NCBI GenBank assembly: GCA_002840555.1
Contig: PHBJ01000001.1
Location: 186,001 to 250,000 of the forward strand
DNA length: 64,000 nucleotides
Direction: 5' to 3'
DNA from: Deltaproteobacteria bacterium HGW-Deltaproteobacteria-13
GTDB taxonomy: Bacteria; Desulfobacterota; Syntrophia; Syntrophales; Smithellaceae
Part shown: positions 51,686 through 60,188 of the stretch, piece by piece
Numbering within the stretch: the first letter of the stretch is position 1
How the letters are laid out: every line of letters starts with the position of its first letter
Notes under the pieces: generated by a model
Seen by the model: only the letters and a program-made list of their open reading frames with translations
Databases searched by the model: none
Told to the model about the DNA's origin: nothing
Position numbers and translations under genes: made by a program

Positions 51686-52115
51686 TACAGACTCCTCCTT
51701 GATTGAATTGATAAGAATTATCTTTCCAAATTTTATTGTCTTCCCTCTTCTTATTTTAAATTTGATAAGAATTCAGGCGGCAATTCTTTTTGGGTTTGCG
51801 GAGTATAGGTAATAGAAGGCTTAACTGTCAAGCGAAAAAGATGAATATTGCATTAAATTCAGGCTTTTTTATGAAGGCCGGAAAACTCTCCGGAAACCAT
51901 TTCATGGAACCCGTAAACGGCCTGGACAAATTAAATAAAAGACGGTGATTTTACGAAGAATGGAAATCAATTTTTGAGGATTGCTTAAATGTCGGGAAAG
52001 GGTTATAAGGGACTTGAAAGTATTTCTTGTTTTTAAACTTGGTTTGTCCGAAAATGTTTGAAAACGTATGCTTATTATCGGAGAAACGTGCCTGCAAATT
52101 GAAGGAGGTAGTATT
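51686..52115. other. Divergent intergenic region
   Basis: Holds the promoter of the 3-hydroxyacyl-CoA dehydrogenase gene near one end and the ribosome binding site of the small exported protein gene (AAGGAGGTA, 52102-52110) at the other. The middle, 51840-52060, shows no gene or repeat that I can support. Confidence 0.4.
51802..51831 (-). promoter_or_regulatory. Sigma-70 promoter of the 3-hydroxyacyl-CoA dehydrogenase gene
   Basis: On the minus strand TTGACA (complement at 51826-51831), 18 bases, TATACT (complement at 51802-51807). It lies about 115 bases before the start codon. Confidence 0.7.
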
Positions 52116-52427
52116 ATGAAACCGTTGAGAATATTTCCCCTTGTTTCGTGTTGTGTCATGGCTTTGTACCTGCTGTTTTTCTCTTTTCCCGGTCTTTCCC
52201 TTGCGGAACAAGCACCTGACCAAAGTTGCATCAGCTCTTGCGAAAGTGCAAAGCAAGCCTGTTTTAATATAAACGCGGACAGAAGACTATGCGAAGTAGA
52301 TTTTCAAGACTGCGTTGATGCCTGCAAGAAGGCAAGAGAATCTTCTTCATCTCCGGCAACACCCGCACCCGTGCCGGCACCGGCGCCAAAGCAGCCAGCG
52401 CAGAAAATCATGGCACCCGCGATGTAA
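52116..52427 (+). CDS. Small exported Cys-rich protein with Pro/Ala tail
   Basis: 103 residues from ATG 52116, behind a strong AAGGAGGTA. The signal peptide is MKPLRIFPLVSCCVMALY and onward, cut probably after SLAEQA. The mature part has CISSCESAKQACF, RRLCEVDFQDCVDACKKA, that is C-x3-C-x6-C and C-x7-C-x3-C, which could form three disulfide bonds in a helical hairpin, and then a tail of repeated Pro-Ala (ATPAPVPAPAPKQPAQ) like a cell-wall or membrane tether. Not recognised; single gene. Confidence 0.7.
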   Translation: MKPLRIFPLVSCCVMALYLLFFSFPGLSLAEQAPDQSCISSCESAKQACFNINADRRLCEVDFQDCVDACKKARESSSSPATPAPVPAPAPKQPAQKIMAPAM

Positions 52428-52706
52428 TGAGGCGGAATTGATTCATCCGGCGCATGTTTCGATTTGGGCATCCGGTAATCGAAGTGAAATGCAATTCGCA
52501 GTGTGAAATATTTTACACATATCAGCAGCATTCTTTTAACATTATTTTTAAACGAATTTTTAAAAAACGCAATAAATACAAATCTCTTTAATGTCATAAT
52601 GTGTTTCTGACTTATGGCACGAATTGTGCTTTTATTAAATAAATTTAATATTGTTATTATATGTGTTTTAAGATAGATTTACGCGCCAAGGACAGTTTTT
52701 ACCGAT
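52428..52706. other. AT-rich leader of the lipid locus
   Basis: No gene is seen. It has a near-palindrome TGTGAAATATTTTACACA around 52501-52518 that could bind a regulator, and a sigma-54-like sequence at 52615-52630 described separately. Confidence 0.4.
52615..52630 (+). promoter_or_regulatory. Possible sigma-54 promoter for the lipid locus
   Basis: TGGCACGAATTGTGCT has the GG and GC doublets spaced by ten bases that sigma-54 needs, with one mismatch to the consensus -12 box (GTGC for TTGC). It is about 77 bases before the malonyltransferase start. The same bases make a small palindrome (GCAC/GTGC), so the match may be chance; no enhancer-binding protein is encoded nearby. Confidence 0.3.
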
Positions 52707-53657
52707 ATGAAAGATAATAAAAACATAGCTGTTGTTTTCCCCGGACAGGGCTCGCAAAGATCAGGAATGGGCAAAGACTTTTATGAACAGATTTCTGTCT
52801 GCCGCGAGACATTCGAAGAAGCGGCCGAAGCTCTGGGCTGGGATGTTTCCGCCATGTGTTTTGGCGAAGATGAAAGGCTGAATCTTACCGAATACACGCA
52901 GCCCTGCATTGTAACGACTGAAATATGCATGTTGCGCGGGTTAGCTGATCGTTACGGTTTCGCGCCTGATTATTTCGGCGGTCATTCTCTGGGCGAATTT
53001 ACGGCGCTTGTCGCCGCCGGAGTGATGCCTTTGGCTGATACGGTAAAAATAGTTCAGACCCGTGGCAGGTTGATGCAGGAAGCCGTGCCGGTGGGTGTCG
53101 GCGGTATGGCGGCGGTTATTTCCGGAAATATAGATATTGATATGCTGAGAAAAACCATGCAGGGTCTTGCGGCCGATGTCGCCAACATTAATTCCGCCAA
53201 TCAGGTTGTCATCAGCGGTGAACTGCCGGCGATCGACGAAACGGAAAAGAGACTGACGCTGAATTTCCCCGCTGAAAAAACATTCCGGTTTATCCGCCTG
53301 AATGTAAGCGCTCCGTTTCACAGCCGTTTAATGAAAACCATTGAAGATCGTTTTGCCGATACGCTGGAGAAATTCGGCCATAATTTAAATCCCCTGAACG
53401 CCGCTAAAGTGACCTCGAATTTTACCGGCGGTTTTCATGCGGAGAGTGTTTCGGATGTAAGAAAAAATCTTGTTCATCAAATCAGCAATACGGTAAATTG
53501 GCGTAACAATATGCAGGCTCTGGCGCAAAAGGCTGAGGAAATATATGAAGTCGGGCCGGGAAGGCCTCTGCGCGACTTTTTTAAAACGATAGGGGTTGCC
53601 TGCCAGTCCATTACAGGGATGACCGCAGCCGATAAAGTTTTTAAGGTAACGAATTAA
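52707..53657 (+). CDS. fabD: Malonyl-CoA:ACP transacylase
   Basis: 316 residues, the FabD norm. It begins with FPGQGSQRSGMGKDFYE, carries the nucleophile in GGHSLGEFTAL (Ser near residue 94), the conserved Arg in TRGRLMQEA and the His in SAPFHSRLMKT. It loads malonyl or a related extender unit on the carrier protein. As first gene of an 11-kb same-strand cluster with its own carrier protein, it likely serves this pathway and not, or not only, general fatty-acid synthesis. Confidence 0.92.
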   Translation: MKDNKNIAVVFPGQGSQRSGMGKDFYEQISVCRETFEEAAEALGWDVSAMCFGEDERLNLTEYTQPCIVTTEICMLRGLADRYGFAPDYFGGHSLGEFTALVAAGVMPLADTVKIVQTRGRLMQEAVPVGVGGMAAVISGNIDIDMLRKTMQGLAADVANINSANQVVISGELPAIDETEKRLTLNFPAEKTFRFIRLNVSAPFHSRLMKTIEDRFADTLEKFGHNLNPLNAAKVTSNFTGGFHAESVSDVRKNLVHQISNTVNWRNNMQALAQKAEEIYEVGPGRPLRDFFKTIGVACQSITGMTAADKVFKVTN

Positions 53658-53702
53658 TTAACAGAACATTAAGCGATGGTATGTCGCCAAGGAGTAAAGA
53701 TT

Positions 53703-55148
53703 TTGAACAAAGCAGAAAAGATGCCGGGTAATCCTCTGAAGATTCAGGATAATACTTTTCGTGATGGGCATCAGTCGATTTATGCCACGAGGATGCGGAC
53801 GGAAGACATGATTCCTATCGCCGAGGAAATGGATAGTTGCGGTTTTCACGCGATGGAAGTTTGGGGCGGCGCGACCTTTGACACCATGCACAGGTTTCTG
53901 GGGGAAGATCCCTGGGCGCGTCCCCGGATCTTGAAGAAGTACATCACCAAAACGCCTTTTGCCATGCTGATCCGCGGACAGAATCTTGTCGGCTACCGTC
54001 ATTACGCTGATGACGTTGTGCGCGCTTTTGTGGATAAGGCCTGCGAAATCGGCATTGATGTTTTCCGTTGTTTTGACGCCTTGAACGATTTTCGCAATAT
54101 GGAATCATGCGCGGAAAGAATCAAAGCCAACGGAAAGCAATTTCAGGGAGCTGTTTGTTACTCCCTGACGGATGTTCGTTTGGGAGGAGAAGTTTATACT
54201 CTTGACTATTTTGTCAGGAAGGCAAAAGAGCTGGAGCAAATGGGTGCGGACGCGATTTGCATTAAAGACATGGGAGGCATTCTTTCCCCTTACGATGCGT
54301 ATGATCTGGTTTCCGCCATCAAAAAAGAAATTAAATTGCCCCTGCATTTACATTCTCATTACACCAGCGGCATGGCGTCAATGACCTATCTCAAAGCGAT
54401 AGAAGCCGGCGTTGATGTCGTGGACACGTGTCTTGCGCCTTTCGCGCTGAGAACGTCAATGCCCGCCATTGAACCGATCGTTGCGGCGCTTCGGGGAACC
54501 CCGCGCGAGACGGGAATGGATTTACGTAAACTGCTGGTGCTGGGCGAGCACCTGGAAAGTATCGCTCCGAAGTATAACAGCCATTTGGCTACCCATAAAC
54601 TGTCCATCATTGATAACGGCGTTTTAGCCCATCAGATTCCCGGCGGCATGATTTCCAACCTGACGGGTCAGCTCAAAGAAATGAACGCTCTGGACAGACT
54701 GGGAGAAATCTATAAAGAAGTAGTCCAGACGCGCAAAGACATGGGTTCTCCTCCTCTGGTGACTCCCGTGTCGCAGATTATCGGCGCGCAGGCCGTGCTC
54801 AATGTTCTTTTCGGCCGTTATGTGCGGGTTTCCAATCAGCTCAAAGATCTGGTTCTGGGATTGTACGGCAAAACCCCGATGCCGATTGATGCTGAATTGA
54901 CCAAAAAAATTCTGAAGAACTACAGGCGCGGACAGGAACCGGTATCGGGAAGACCGGCTGATTACCTTGAACCGGAAATTGAAGCGGCTAAGAAAACGAT
55001 GGGCGATCTTGCCCGCAGCGACGAAGATGTTCTGGCGTACATTTTATATCCCGCGACGATGACAAAATTCCTGCAGGCAAAATACGGAATGGAATCGCCG
55101 AAAGAAGCGGGAACGGAACATTCCCATAAAAAAGGCGCTGCCGCATAA
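53703..55148 (+). CDS. Biotin-dependent carboxyltransferase subunit (PycB/OadA/5S-like)
   Basis: 481 residues from TTG 53703, eight bases after AAGGAG; an ATG at 53676 lies before that site. The TIM-barrel domain has the metal-binding RDGHQS, the Lys normally carboxylated in CIKDMGG, and HLHSHYTSG, followed by the PYC_OADA domain (LVTPVSQIIGAQAVLNVLFG). It moves CO2 between biotin and a 2-oxo acid such as pyruvate/oxaloacetate. There is no biotinyl domain at the C terminus, and no biotin carrier or carboxylase gene in this window, so partners are elsewhere. In this place it may feed the malonyl- or methylmalonyl-CoA supply. Confidence 0.9.
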   Translation: MNKAEKMPGNPLKIQDNTFRDGHQSIYATRMRTEDMIPIAEEMDSCGFHAMEVWGGATFDTMHRFLGEDPWARPRILKKYITKTPFAMLIRGQNLVGYRHYADDVVRAFVDKACEIGIDVFRCFDALNDFRNMESCAERIKANGKQFQGAVCYSLTDVRLGGEVYTLDYFVRKAKELEQMGADAICIKDMGGILSPYDAYDLVSAIKKEIKLPLHLHSHYTSGMASMTYLKAIEAGVDVVDTCLAPFALRTSMPAIEPIVAALRGTPRETGMDLRKLLVLGEHLESIAPKYNSHLATHKLSIIDNGVLAHQIPGGMISNLTGQLKEMNALDRLGEIYKEVVQTRKDMGSPPLVTPVSQIIGAQAVLNVLFGRYVRVSNQLKDLVLGLYGKTPMPIDAELTKKILKNYRRGQEPVSGRPADYLEPEIEAAKKTMGDLARSDEDVLAYILYPATMTKFLQAKYGMESPKEAGTEHSHKKGAAA

Positions 55149-55165
55149 AAACATCAATAGAAAAA

Positions 55166-55204
55166 AACTCCTTTTTTGAAGAGATATTATTCATAAAAGG
55201 AGTT
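55166..55204 (+). terminator. Hairpin inside the lipid locus, partial terminator or attenuator
   Basis: AACTCCTTTT (55166-55175) pairs perfectly with AAAAGGAGTT (55195-55204), followed by GTTTTAT. It sits between the carboxyltransferase and the acyl-CoA dehydrogenase genes and may lower or end the upstream transcript. Confidence 0.65.
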
Positions 55205-55253
55205 GTTTTATAAGCTTATTTCTAAAAAATAAGAGAAGAGAAAGGTTTTGCTT

Positions 55254-56450
55254 ATGGATTTTAGTCTCAATGAAAGTCAGTTGTCGTATCTGGATACCGT
55301 GCGCAAATTTGTCAAGAATGAAGTAACACCGCATATTCTGGAGATGGAAAAAAGTCATGTTTTCCCGTGGGATATTATTAACAAGGCCTGGAAAACCGGC
55401 CTGATGAATCTCAGCATTCCTGAATCCGTCAAAGGTTATGACATCGATTCTTTTACTTCCGCGTTGATTATTCAAGAACTTTCCTACGGCGACACGGGGA
55501 TCTCCACTTCGGCCATGTGCAACGATCTGGCTAATGTTGTCATCGGTCTGCATGGTACGGACGAACAGAAAGAATTATTTCTTAAACCGTTTGTCGAAAA
55601 ACCGGTGCTCGCATCTTTTTGTCTGACGGAGCCCAACGCCGGATCGGATAATTCCATGATGACCAGTTTTATCGTGAAGAGAGAGGACGGCAATTATGTT
55701 TTAAATGGTTCCAAGTGTTTTATTACCAACGCCTCCTACGCTTCTCAATTCACTGTTTTTTGCAAGACGGGCAAGCCGACGGGTAATTTTATTGCCTGCG
55801 TCATTGTTCCCGTGGAACATGTCACCTCCGATAGTCCCGATATCGGTAATTCTGTCAGAGAGATAAGCGTTCCGTCAGGCGGAAAGATCATCATCGGCAA
55901 GCCCGAGGATAAACTGGGACAAAGACTTTCCAACACGGCCAGCGTGACTTTTGAAGATGTTATCATCCATCCGAATCAGATTATCGGAGACAGGCGGCTG
56001 GGTTTTAAATATGCCATTGACGTTCTGGATTACGCCCGGCCGATGGTTGCCGCGATAGGGTTGGGGCTCGCTAAAAGAGCGTTTGCGGTTACGCTGGAAT
56101 ACACACGCGAACGCAAGCAATTCGGCAGCAGGATCTGCGACCTGCCTGTTGCCCGGGAGATGCTGACGACCATGTGGAAAAAAGTCGAACTGGCCGAAAT
56201 GGCTCTTTTTAAGGCGATTTTTAAAATTCAGGAAAAAGCAAAGGATGCCGGAATCTACGCATCCCTGGCTAAGAACACCGCCGCTGAAGCCGCTGTCTTT
56301 TGTTCTACGGAAGGCCTTCATCTGCATGGCGGCTATGGTTTTACGACCGATTATGAAATTTCCAAGCTGGCGCGCGACGCTCATATCATCGATATTTATG
56401 AGGGTGTCCGGGAAGTGCAAAATATGATTATAGGACGGGAAATTGTCTAA
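55254..56450 (+). CDS. Acyl-CoA dehydrogenase
   Basis: 398 residues from ATG 55254, behind AAAGG; a TTG two codons earlier is possible. All ordinary ACAD signatures are kept: CLTEPNAGSDNSMM, NGSKCFITNAS, the FAD segment and near the end GYGFTTDYEISKLARDAHII and YEGVREVQN, where Glu stands at the usual catalytic place. This contrasts with the two altered paralogs at 12699 and 13952. In this cluster it could introduce or reduce a double bond in the acyl product or its starter. Confidence 0.92.
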   Translation: MDFSLNESQLSYLDTVRKFVKNEVTPHILEMEKSHVFPWDIINKAWKTGLMNLSIPESVKGYDIDSFTSALIIQELSYGDTGISTSAMCNDLANVVIGLHGTDEQKELFLKPFVEKPVLASFCLTEPNAGSDNSMMTSFIVKREDGNYVLNGSKCFITNASYASQFTVFCKTGKPTGNFIACVIVPVEHVTSDSPDIGNSVREISVPSGGKIIIGKPEDKLGQRLSNTASVTFEDVIIHPNQIIGDRRLGFKYAIDVLDYARPMVAAIGLGLAKRAFAVTLEYTRERKQFGSRICDLPVAREMLTTMWKKVELAEMALFKAIFKIQEKAKDAGIYASLAKNTAAEAAVFCSTEGLHLHGGYGFTTDYEISKLARDAHIIDIYEGVREVQNMIIGREIV

Positions 56451-56452
56451 AG

Positions 56453-57445
56453 ATGCTTTATCTTCATTCCATGGGACATTTTAATCCGGAAAATGTTCTT
56501 TCCAATAAATTTTTGGAAGAACTGGATATTGGCACCACCAACGATTGGATTATGGAACGCGTGGGCATTCAAACCCGCCGGACGGTTCTGCCGCTGGACT
56601 ATATCAAAAAAACAAAAAACATTAATCCGCTGGAATCTTTTTCCATCAGGCAATATAAAAATTCCCAGATGGGAGCCCGGGCTGCCCGGATGGCATTGGA
56701 GCGCGCTTCGCTGACGCCTGCGGATATCGGCATGCTTATCGCGGGCACTTCCTCGCCGGATAACATCGCGCCGGCGGAAGCTTCGGCGATGGCCGCTGAA
56801 CTGGGCATTGAAGCCGCCTGTTTCGATTTAAATTCCTCCTGTTCTACCTTTGGCATGCATGTCAATCTTATCATGCGTATGCAGCCGGAGTTGCTGACGC
56901 CTTATATTTTGCTCATCGGCGCGGAATCGCCGACAAGATCGGTTAATTATTCCGATCGTAATTCGGCGATACTTTTCGGCGACGGCGCGATCGCGGCGGT
57001 CGTATCGACAAAAATTCCCGCCCGTGCCGCGTTTGTCAGCGGTGATTTTGATTCCCGCCCATCCGAATGGAGAAAAGTCGGTATTGACGGTGACTGGACT
57101 TTTCATCAGGAAGGCAAAGCCATTCAGGTCTTTGCCGTCAAGACAACAACGGAATATCTGAAAGTGCTTCAGGATCAATACGCGTCCGCAGCCCGGCGTT
57201 TAATTTTTATCGGTCATCAGGCCAATTTAACGATGCTCAAATCGGTGTGCAAACGCAGAGAGATAAAGCCGGAGAACCATTGGTACAATGTGGATCAATT
57301 CGGCAATACCGGCTGTTGCGGCGCTCCGGCATCTTTAAGTATGCACTGGGATGAAATTCAACCGGGAGACAACATTGCCATGGTCATTGTCGGAGCCGGA
57401 TTAACCTGGACCTATATGATGTTGAAGGTGGAGAACGAACCATGA
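56453..57445 (+). CDS. Beta-ketoacyl synthase III (FabH-like)
   Basis: 330 residues, starting two bases after the previous stop. The Cys-His-Asn triad of KAS III is visible: SSCSTF (Cys130), GHQAN (His near 253; Gly replaces the common Pro) and QFGNTG (Asn near 285). The protein should start a chain by condensing an acyl-CoA with malonyl-ACP. The family includes starter enzymes for unusual lipids and polyenes. Followed by the reductase gene with a four-base overlap. Confidence 0.9.
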   Translation: MLYLHSMGHFNPENVLSNKFLEELDIGTTNDWIMERVGIQTRRTVLPLDYIKKTKNINPLESFSIRQYKNSQMGARAARMALERASLTPADIGMLIAGTSSPDNIAPAEASAMAAELGIEAACFDLNSSCSTFGMHVNLIMRMQPELLTPYILLIGAESPTRSVNYSDRNSAILFGDGAIAAVVSTKIPARAAFVSGDFDSRPSEWRKVGIDGDWTFHQEGKAIQVFAVKTTTEYLKVLQDQYASAARRLIFIGHQANLTMLKSVCKRREIKPENHWYNVDQFGNTGCCGAPASLSMHWDEIQPGDNIAMVIVGAGLTWTYMMLKVENEP

Positions 57446-58170
57446 TCGAAAAACCGGTTGCTTTAGTGACGGGCGGTGCGACAGGGATAGGAGCCGCCTG
57501 CTGCCGCGCGCTTTCGGCTGAAGGATTTCATGTCGGCATTCATTACAATAAAAGCGCGGAACTTGCGCGGCAATTGCTGGATGAAATAAAAGAAGGATTT
57601 TTAATTCAGGCCGATCTGTCCGATACCGGACAGGTGGACGCGATGATCGGAAAGATTAAGGATGCCGCGGGAAAGGTTGATGTCCTAGTCAACAACGCCG
57701 GCCAATCCATTAATGCCGATATTCTTTCCATGAAAGTAGAACAATTTGACGACCAGCGCGCGCTGACGCGCGGCGTCTGGTATTTAACCAAAAGGATTTT
57801 ACGGCAATTCATGCTGCGCAGTCAGTCCGGGCGCATCATCAATATTTCCAGCGTTGTCGGCCATACAGGCAACGCCGGTCAAATTCCCTACACGATGGAA
57901 AAAGCGGCGCTGGACGCCTTCACGAGATCGCTGGCGCAGGAACTCAAGGGAAGAAATATCCTGGTTAATTCTGTTGCCCCCGGTTTTATTGATACGGAAA
58001 TGACCCGGGAGTTACCTGAAGAAATAAAAAATAAAGCGATGGAAGGAATCATTCTGGAGCGCATTGGAAAACCGGAAGAGGTTGCGGAAGTTGTCGCTTT
58101 TCTGGCTAAAAAGGGAAGTTACATGACGGGCAGTGTGATTCATGTCAACGGAGGCCTTTATGGAGGCTGA
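57442..58170 (+). CDS. fabG: 3-Oxoacyl-ACP reductase
   Basis: 242 residues, a classical short-chain dehydrogenase. NADP-type loop TGGATGIGAACCRALSAEG, NNAG motif, catalytic Ser in ISSVVGHTG and YTMEK with Tyr and Lys, then SVAPGFIDTEM. It reduces the 3-keto group after condensation. Overlaps both neighbours, so the synthase-reductase-dehydratase-synthase block is translated as a unit. Confidence 0.9.
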   Translation: MIEKPVALVTGGATGIGAACCRALSAEGFHVGIHYNKSAELARQLLDEIKEGFLIQADLSDTGQVDAMIGKIKDAAGKVDVLVNNAGQSINADILSMKVEQFDDQRALTRGVWYLTKRILRQFMLRSQSGRIINISSVVGHTGNAGQIPYTMEKAALDAFTRSLAQELKGRNILVNSVAPGFIDTEMTRELPEEIKNKAMEGIILERIGKPEEVAEVVAFLAKKGSYMTGSVIHVNGGLYGG

Positions 58171-58630
58171 TGCCGGTCTCAGGCAGGAGATTCTGCAACT
58201 GGTTCCGCAGCAGGAGCCTTTTCGTTTTATTGACGAAATCATCAGCCTTGATGATGAACAGATCGTCGGGGCTTACCGTTTCCGGAAGGATGAATATTTC
58301 TATCGTGGGCATTTCCCCGGCAATCCCATTACGCCGGGCGTGATTCTTATCGAAACGATGGCGCAGGTCGGAGTTGTCGCGTTCGGGATCTACCTTCTGT
58401 CGCGTCAGAAAAATATGCGTCCCGGCCAGATGAAACTGCCCATCAGCTTGTTTTCTCTGGCGGACGGTGTGGAGTTTAAAAATATTGTGAAACCGGGTGA
58501 ACGGGTGATTGTTACAGCGAAAAAGATTTATTTCCGTAAAATTACAATCAAGGCAAGTGTTTCCATGGAAAGGGAAGATGGCGAAACAATTTGCTCTGGA
58601 ATTTTGTCAGGAGTGGGAGTGGATAAATGA
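58160..58630 (+). CDS. 3-Hydroxyacyl-ACP dehydratase (FabZ/FabA-like hot-dog fold)
   Basis: 156 residues from ATG 58160, with GGAGG directly upstream in the end of the reductase gene; an earlier in-frame ATG lies upstream of that site. The hot-dog domain has PFRFIDEIISLDD at the start and the active-site helix YRGHFPGNPITPGVILIETMAQ, where His and, one turn later, Glu are the expected catalytic pair. It removes water from the 3-hydroxyacyl chain. No enoyl reductase of the FabI/FabK kind is encoded in the cluster. Confidence 0.87.
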   Translation: MEADAGLRQEILQLVPQQEPFRFIDEIISLDDEQIVGAYRFRKDEYFYRGHFPGNPITPGVILIETMAQVGVVAFGIYLLSRQKNMRPGQMKLPISLFSLADGVEFKNIVKPGERVIVTAKKIYFRKITIKASVSMEREDGETICSGILSGVGVDK

Positions 58631-59907
58631 GAACAAGAGTTGTTGTTACAGGAATGGGAGTAGCCGCTCCCAATGCGCACGGTCTGGAAAATTTTGAACA
58701 GGCGATCAGAGGCGGTGTTTCCGGCATTCGTTTTATTCCGCAATTGCAGGAGTTGAATTTCGGCTGCCAGATTGCCGGTGTTCCTGAAAATTTCGATGAT
58801 ATCCGGAAGAGTTATTTTGACCGGGAAAAGCTTTTATCCATAAACGATAATATCGGTTATGCCTCGGTTTCCGCGGTGGATGCCTGGAAGGATGCCGGCT
58901 TTGAATTAAATAGTGAGGATGATGATACGGTCGATTGGGATACCGGCGTTATTGCCGGTTCCGGGATCGGCGGTATGGATACGATAGCCAACATTATTGT
59001 TCCCGTGATTAATGAAGGTAAGGTCAGAAGGTTGGGCAGCCGCGTTGTTGAACAGGTGATGAGCAGTGGAACCAGCGCCCGCATTTCCGGTTTGCTGGGC
59101 GCCGGCAATAAGGTGACCTCGAATTCTTCTGCATGCAGCACCGGCAACGAAGCGATCATTGACGCTCTCTGGAGAATCAGAATGGGTCTGGCCAAACGCA
59201 TGGTGGCCGGCGGATCCGAAGGCGCGACGCCTTATATCTGGGGAGGTTTTGACGCCATGCGCGTGCTTTGCCGTAAATTCAACGATAACCCGCCGGCCGG
59301 TTCGCGCCCCTTAAGCGCCACGGCTTGCGGCTTTGTGCCCGGTTCGGGCGGCGCGATGCTGATTCTGGAGGAACTGGAAACTGCTCTGGCCAGAGGTGCC
59401 AGAATCTACGCGGAAATAATCGGCGGCTATGTTAATTGCGGAGGGCAGAGAATGGGCGGTTCCATGACGGCCCCCAATCCTGAAGGCGTGAAGAGATGCA
59501 TTCGCGGCGCAGTGGCCGACGCGGGCATTGATCCGGCTCAGGTTGATGCCATTAACGGACATTTAACGGCGACGTATGCCGATCCGCATGAAGTCAGAAA
59601 CTGGGCGGAAGCCCTCGAGCGGAATCCGGAAAACTTTCCTTACATTCAGTCCACCAAATCGTTGATCGGCCATTGTCTCGGGGCCGCCGGCGCCATAGAA
59701 AGCGTGGCTGCTGTTTTGCAGATTTATAAAGGCTTTCTGCATCCTTCAATCAATTGCGAAGATGTGCATCCGGACATAGAAAAATATGCGCAAAAGATTC
59801 CGCAAAAATGTCTGGAATTTCCTCAAATGAAAATTATCGCTAAAGCCGGTTTTGGTTTTGGCGACGTCAACAGCTGCATTATATTCAAGAAATGGGAAGA
59901 AAAATAA
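58627..59907 (+). CDS. Beta-ketoacyl-ACP synthase II (FabF-like)
   Basis: 426 residues. The elongating KAS triad is intact: NSSACSTGNEA (Cys near 169), NGHLTATYADPHE and GHCLGAAGAIE (two His), plus GFGFGDVNSCIIF near the C terminus. NGHLTATYAD in place of the typical NAHGTSTPxxD suggests a divergent group, as in aryl-polyene or other special KAS enzymes. Shares a four-base overlap with the dehydratase gene. Together with KAS III it makes the locus able to start and lengthen a chain independent of household FAS. Confidence 0.9.
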   Translation: MRTRVVVTGMGVAAPNAHGLENFEQAIRGGVSGIRFIPQLQELNFGCQIAGVPENFDDIRKSYFDREKLLSINDNIGYASVSAVDAWKDAGFELNSEDDDTVDWDTGVIAGSGIGGMDTIANIIVPVINEGKVRRLGSRVVEQVMSSGTSARISGLLGAGNKVTSNSSACSTGNEAIIDALWRIRMGLAKRMVAGGSEGATPYIWGGFDAMRVLCRKFNDNPPAGSRPLSATACGFVPGSGGAMLILEELETALARGARIYAEIIGGYVNCGGQRMGGSMTAPNPEGVKRCIRGAVADAGIDPAQVDAINGHLTATYADPHEVRNWAEALERNPENFPYIQSTKSLIGHCLGAAGAIESVAAVLQIYKGFLHPSINCEDVHPDIEKYAQKIPQKCLEFPQMKIIAKAGFGFGDVNSCIIFKKWEEK

Positions 59908-59935
59908 TAATAATGATCTAAGGAGAAAGCGCTTT

Positions 59936-60184
59936 ATGGATGAAAAGAAAATATTTGAAGAAATGATTAATATTTTAAGACCGTTTGCCAAGAATCAGGA
60001 CCTTTTGGAAACGGCGACCATGGACACGCACATTTTAAATGATTTGAAGGTCAATTCCGCCCGGCTGGTGGATGTTATCATTAAATGTGAAGATGTTTAT
60101 GACATCAGTGTGGATGATGATGAAGCGGATAAAATTCGCACAATCGGCGATGCCGTCAGGATTATCAAACAGAAACTTGGATAA
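59936..60184 (+). CDS. Acyl carrier protein, atypical
   Basis: 82 residues from ATG 59936, nine bases after AAGGAG. Acidic, four-helix size. The pantetheine-attachment site, usually DSL, is LKVNSARLVDVI here (Ser near residue 42), that is N-S-A, with an acidic third helix (CEDVYDISVDDDEADKIRT). So it belongs to a divergent carrier type and may need its own phosphopantetheinyl transferase, encoded two genes on. Confidence 0.85.
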   Translation: MDEKKIFEEMINILRPFAKNQDLLETATMDTHILNDLKVNSARLVDVIIKCEDVYDISVDDDEADKIRTIGDAVRIIKQKLG

Positions 60185-60188
60185 TAAA

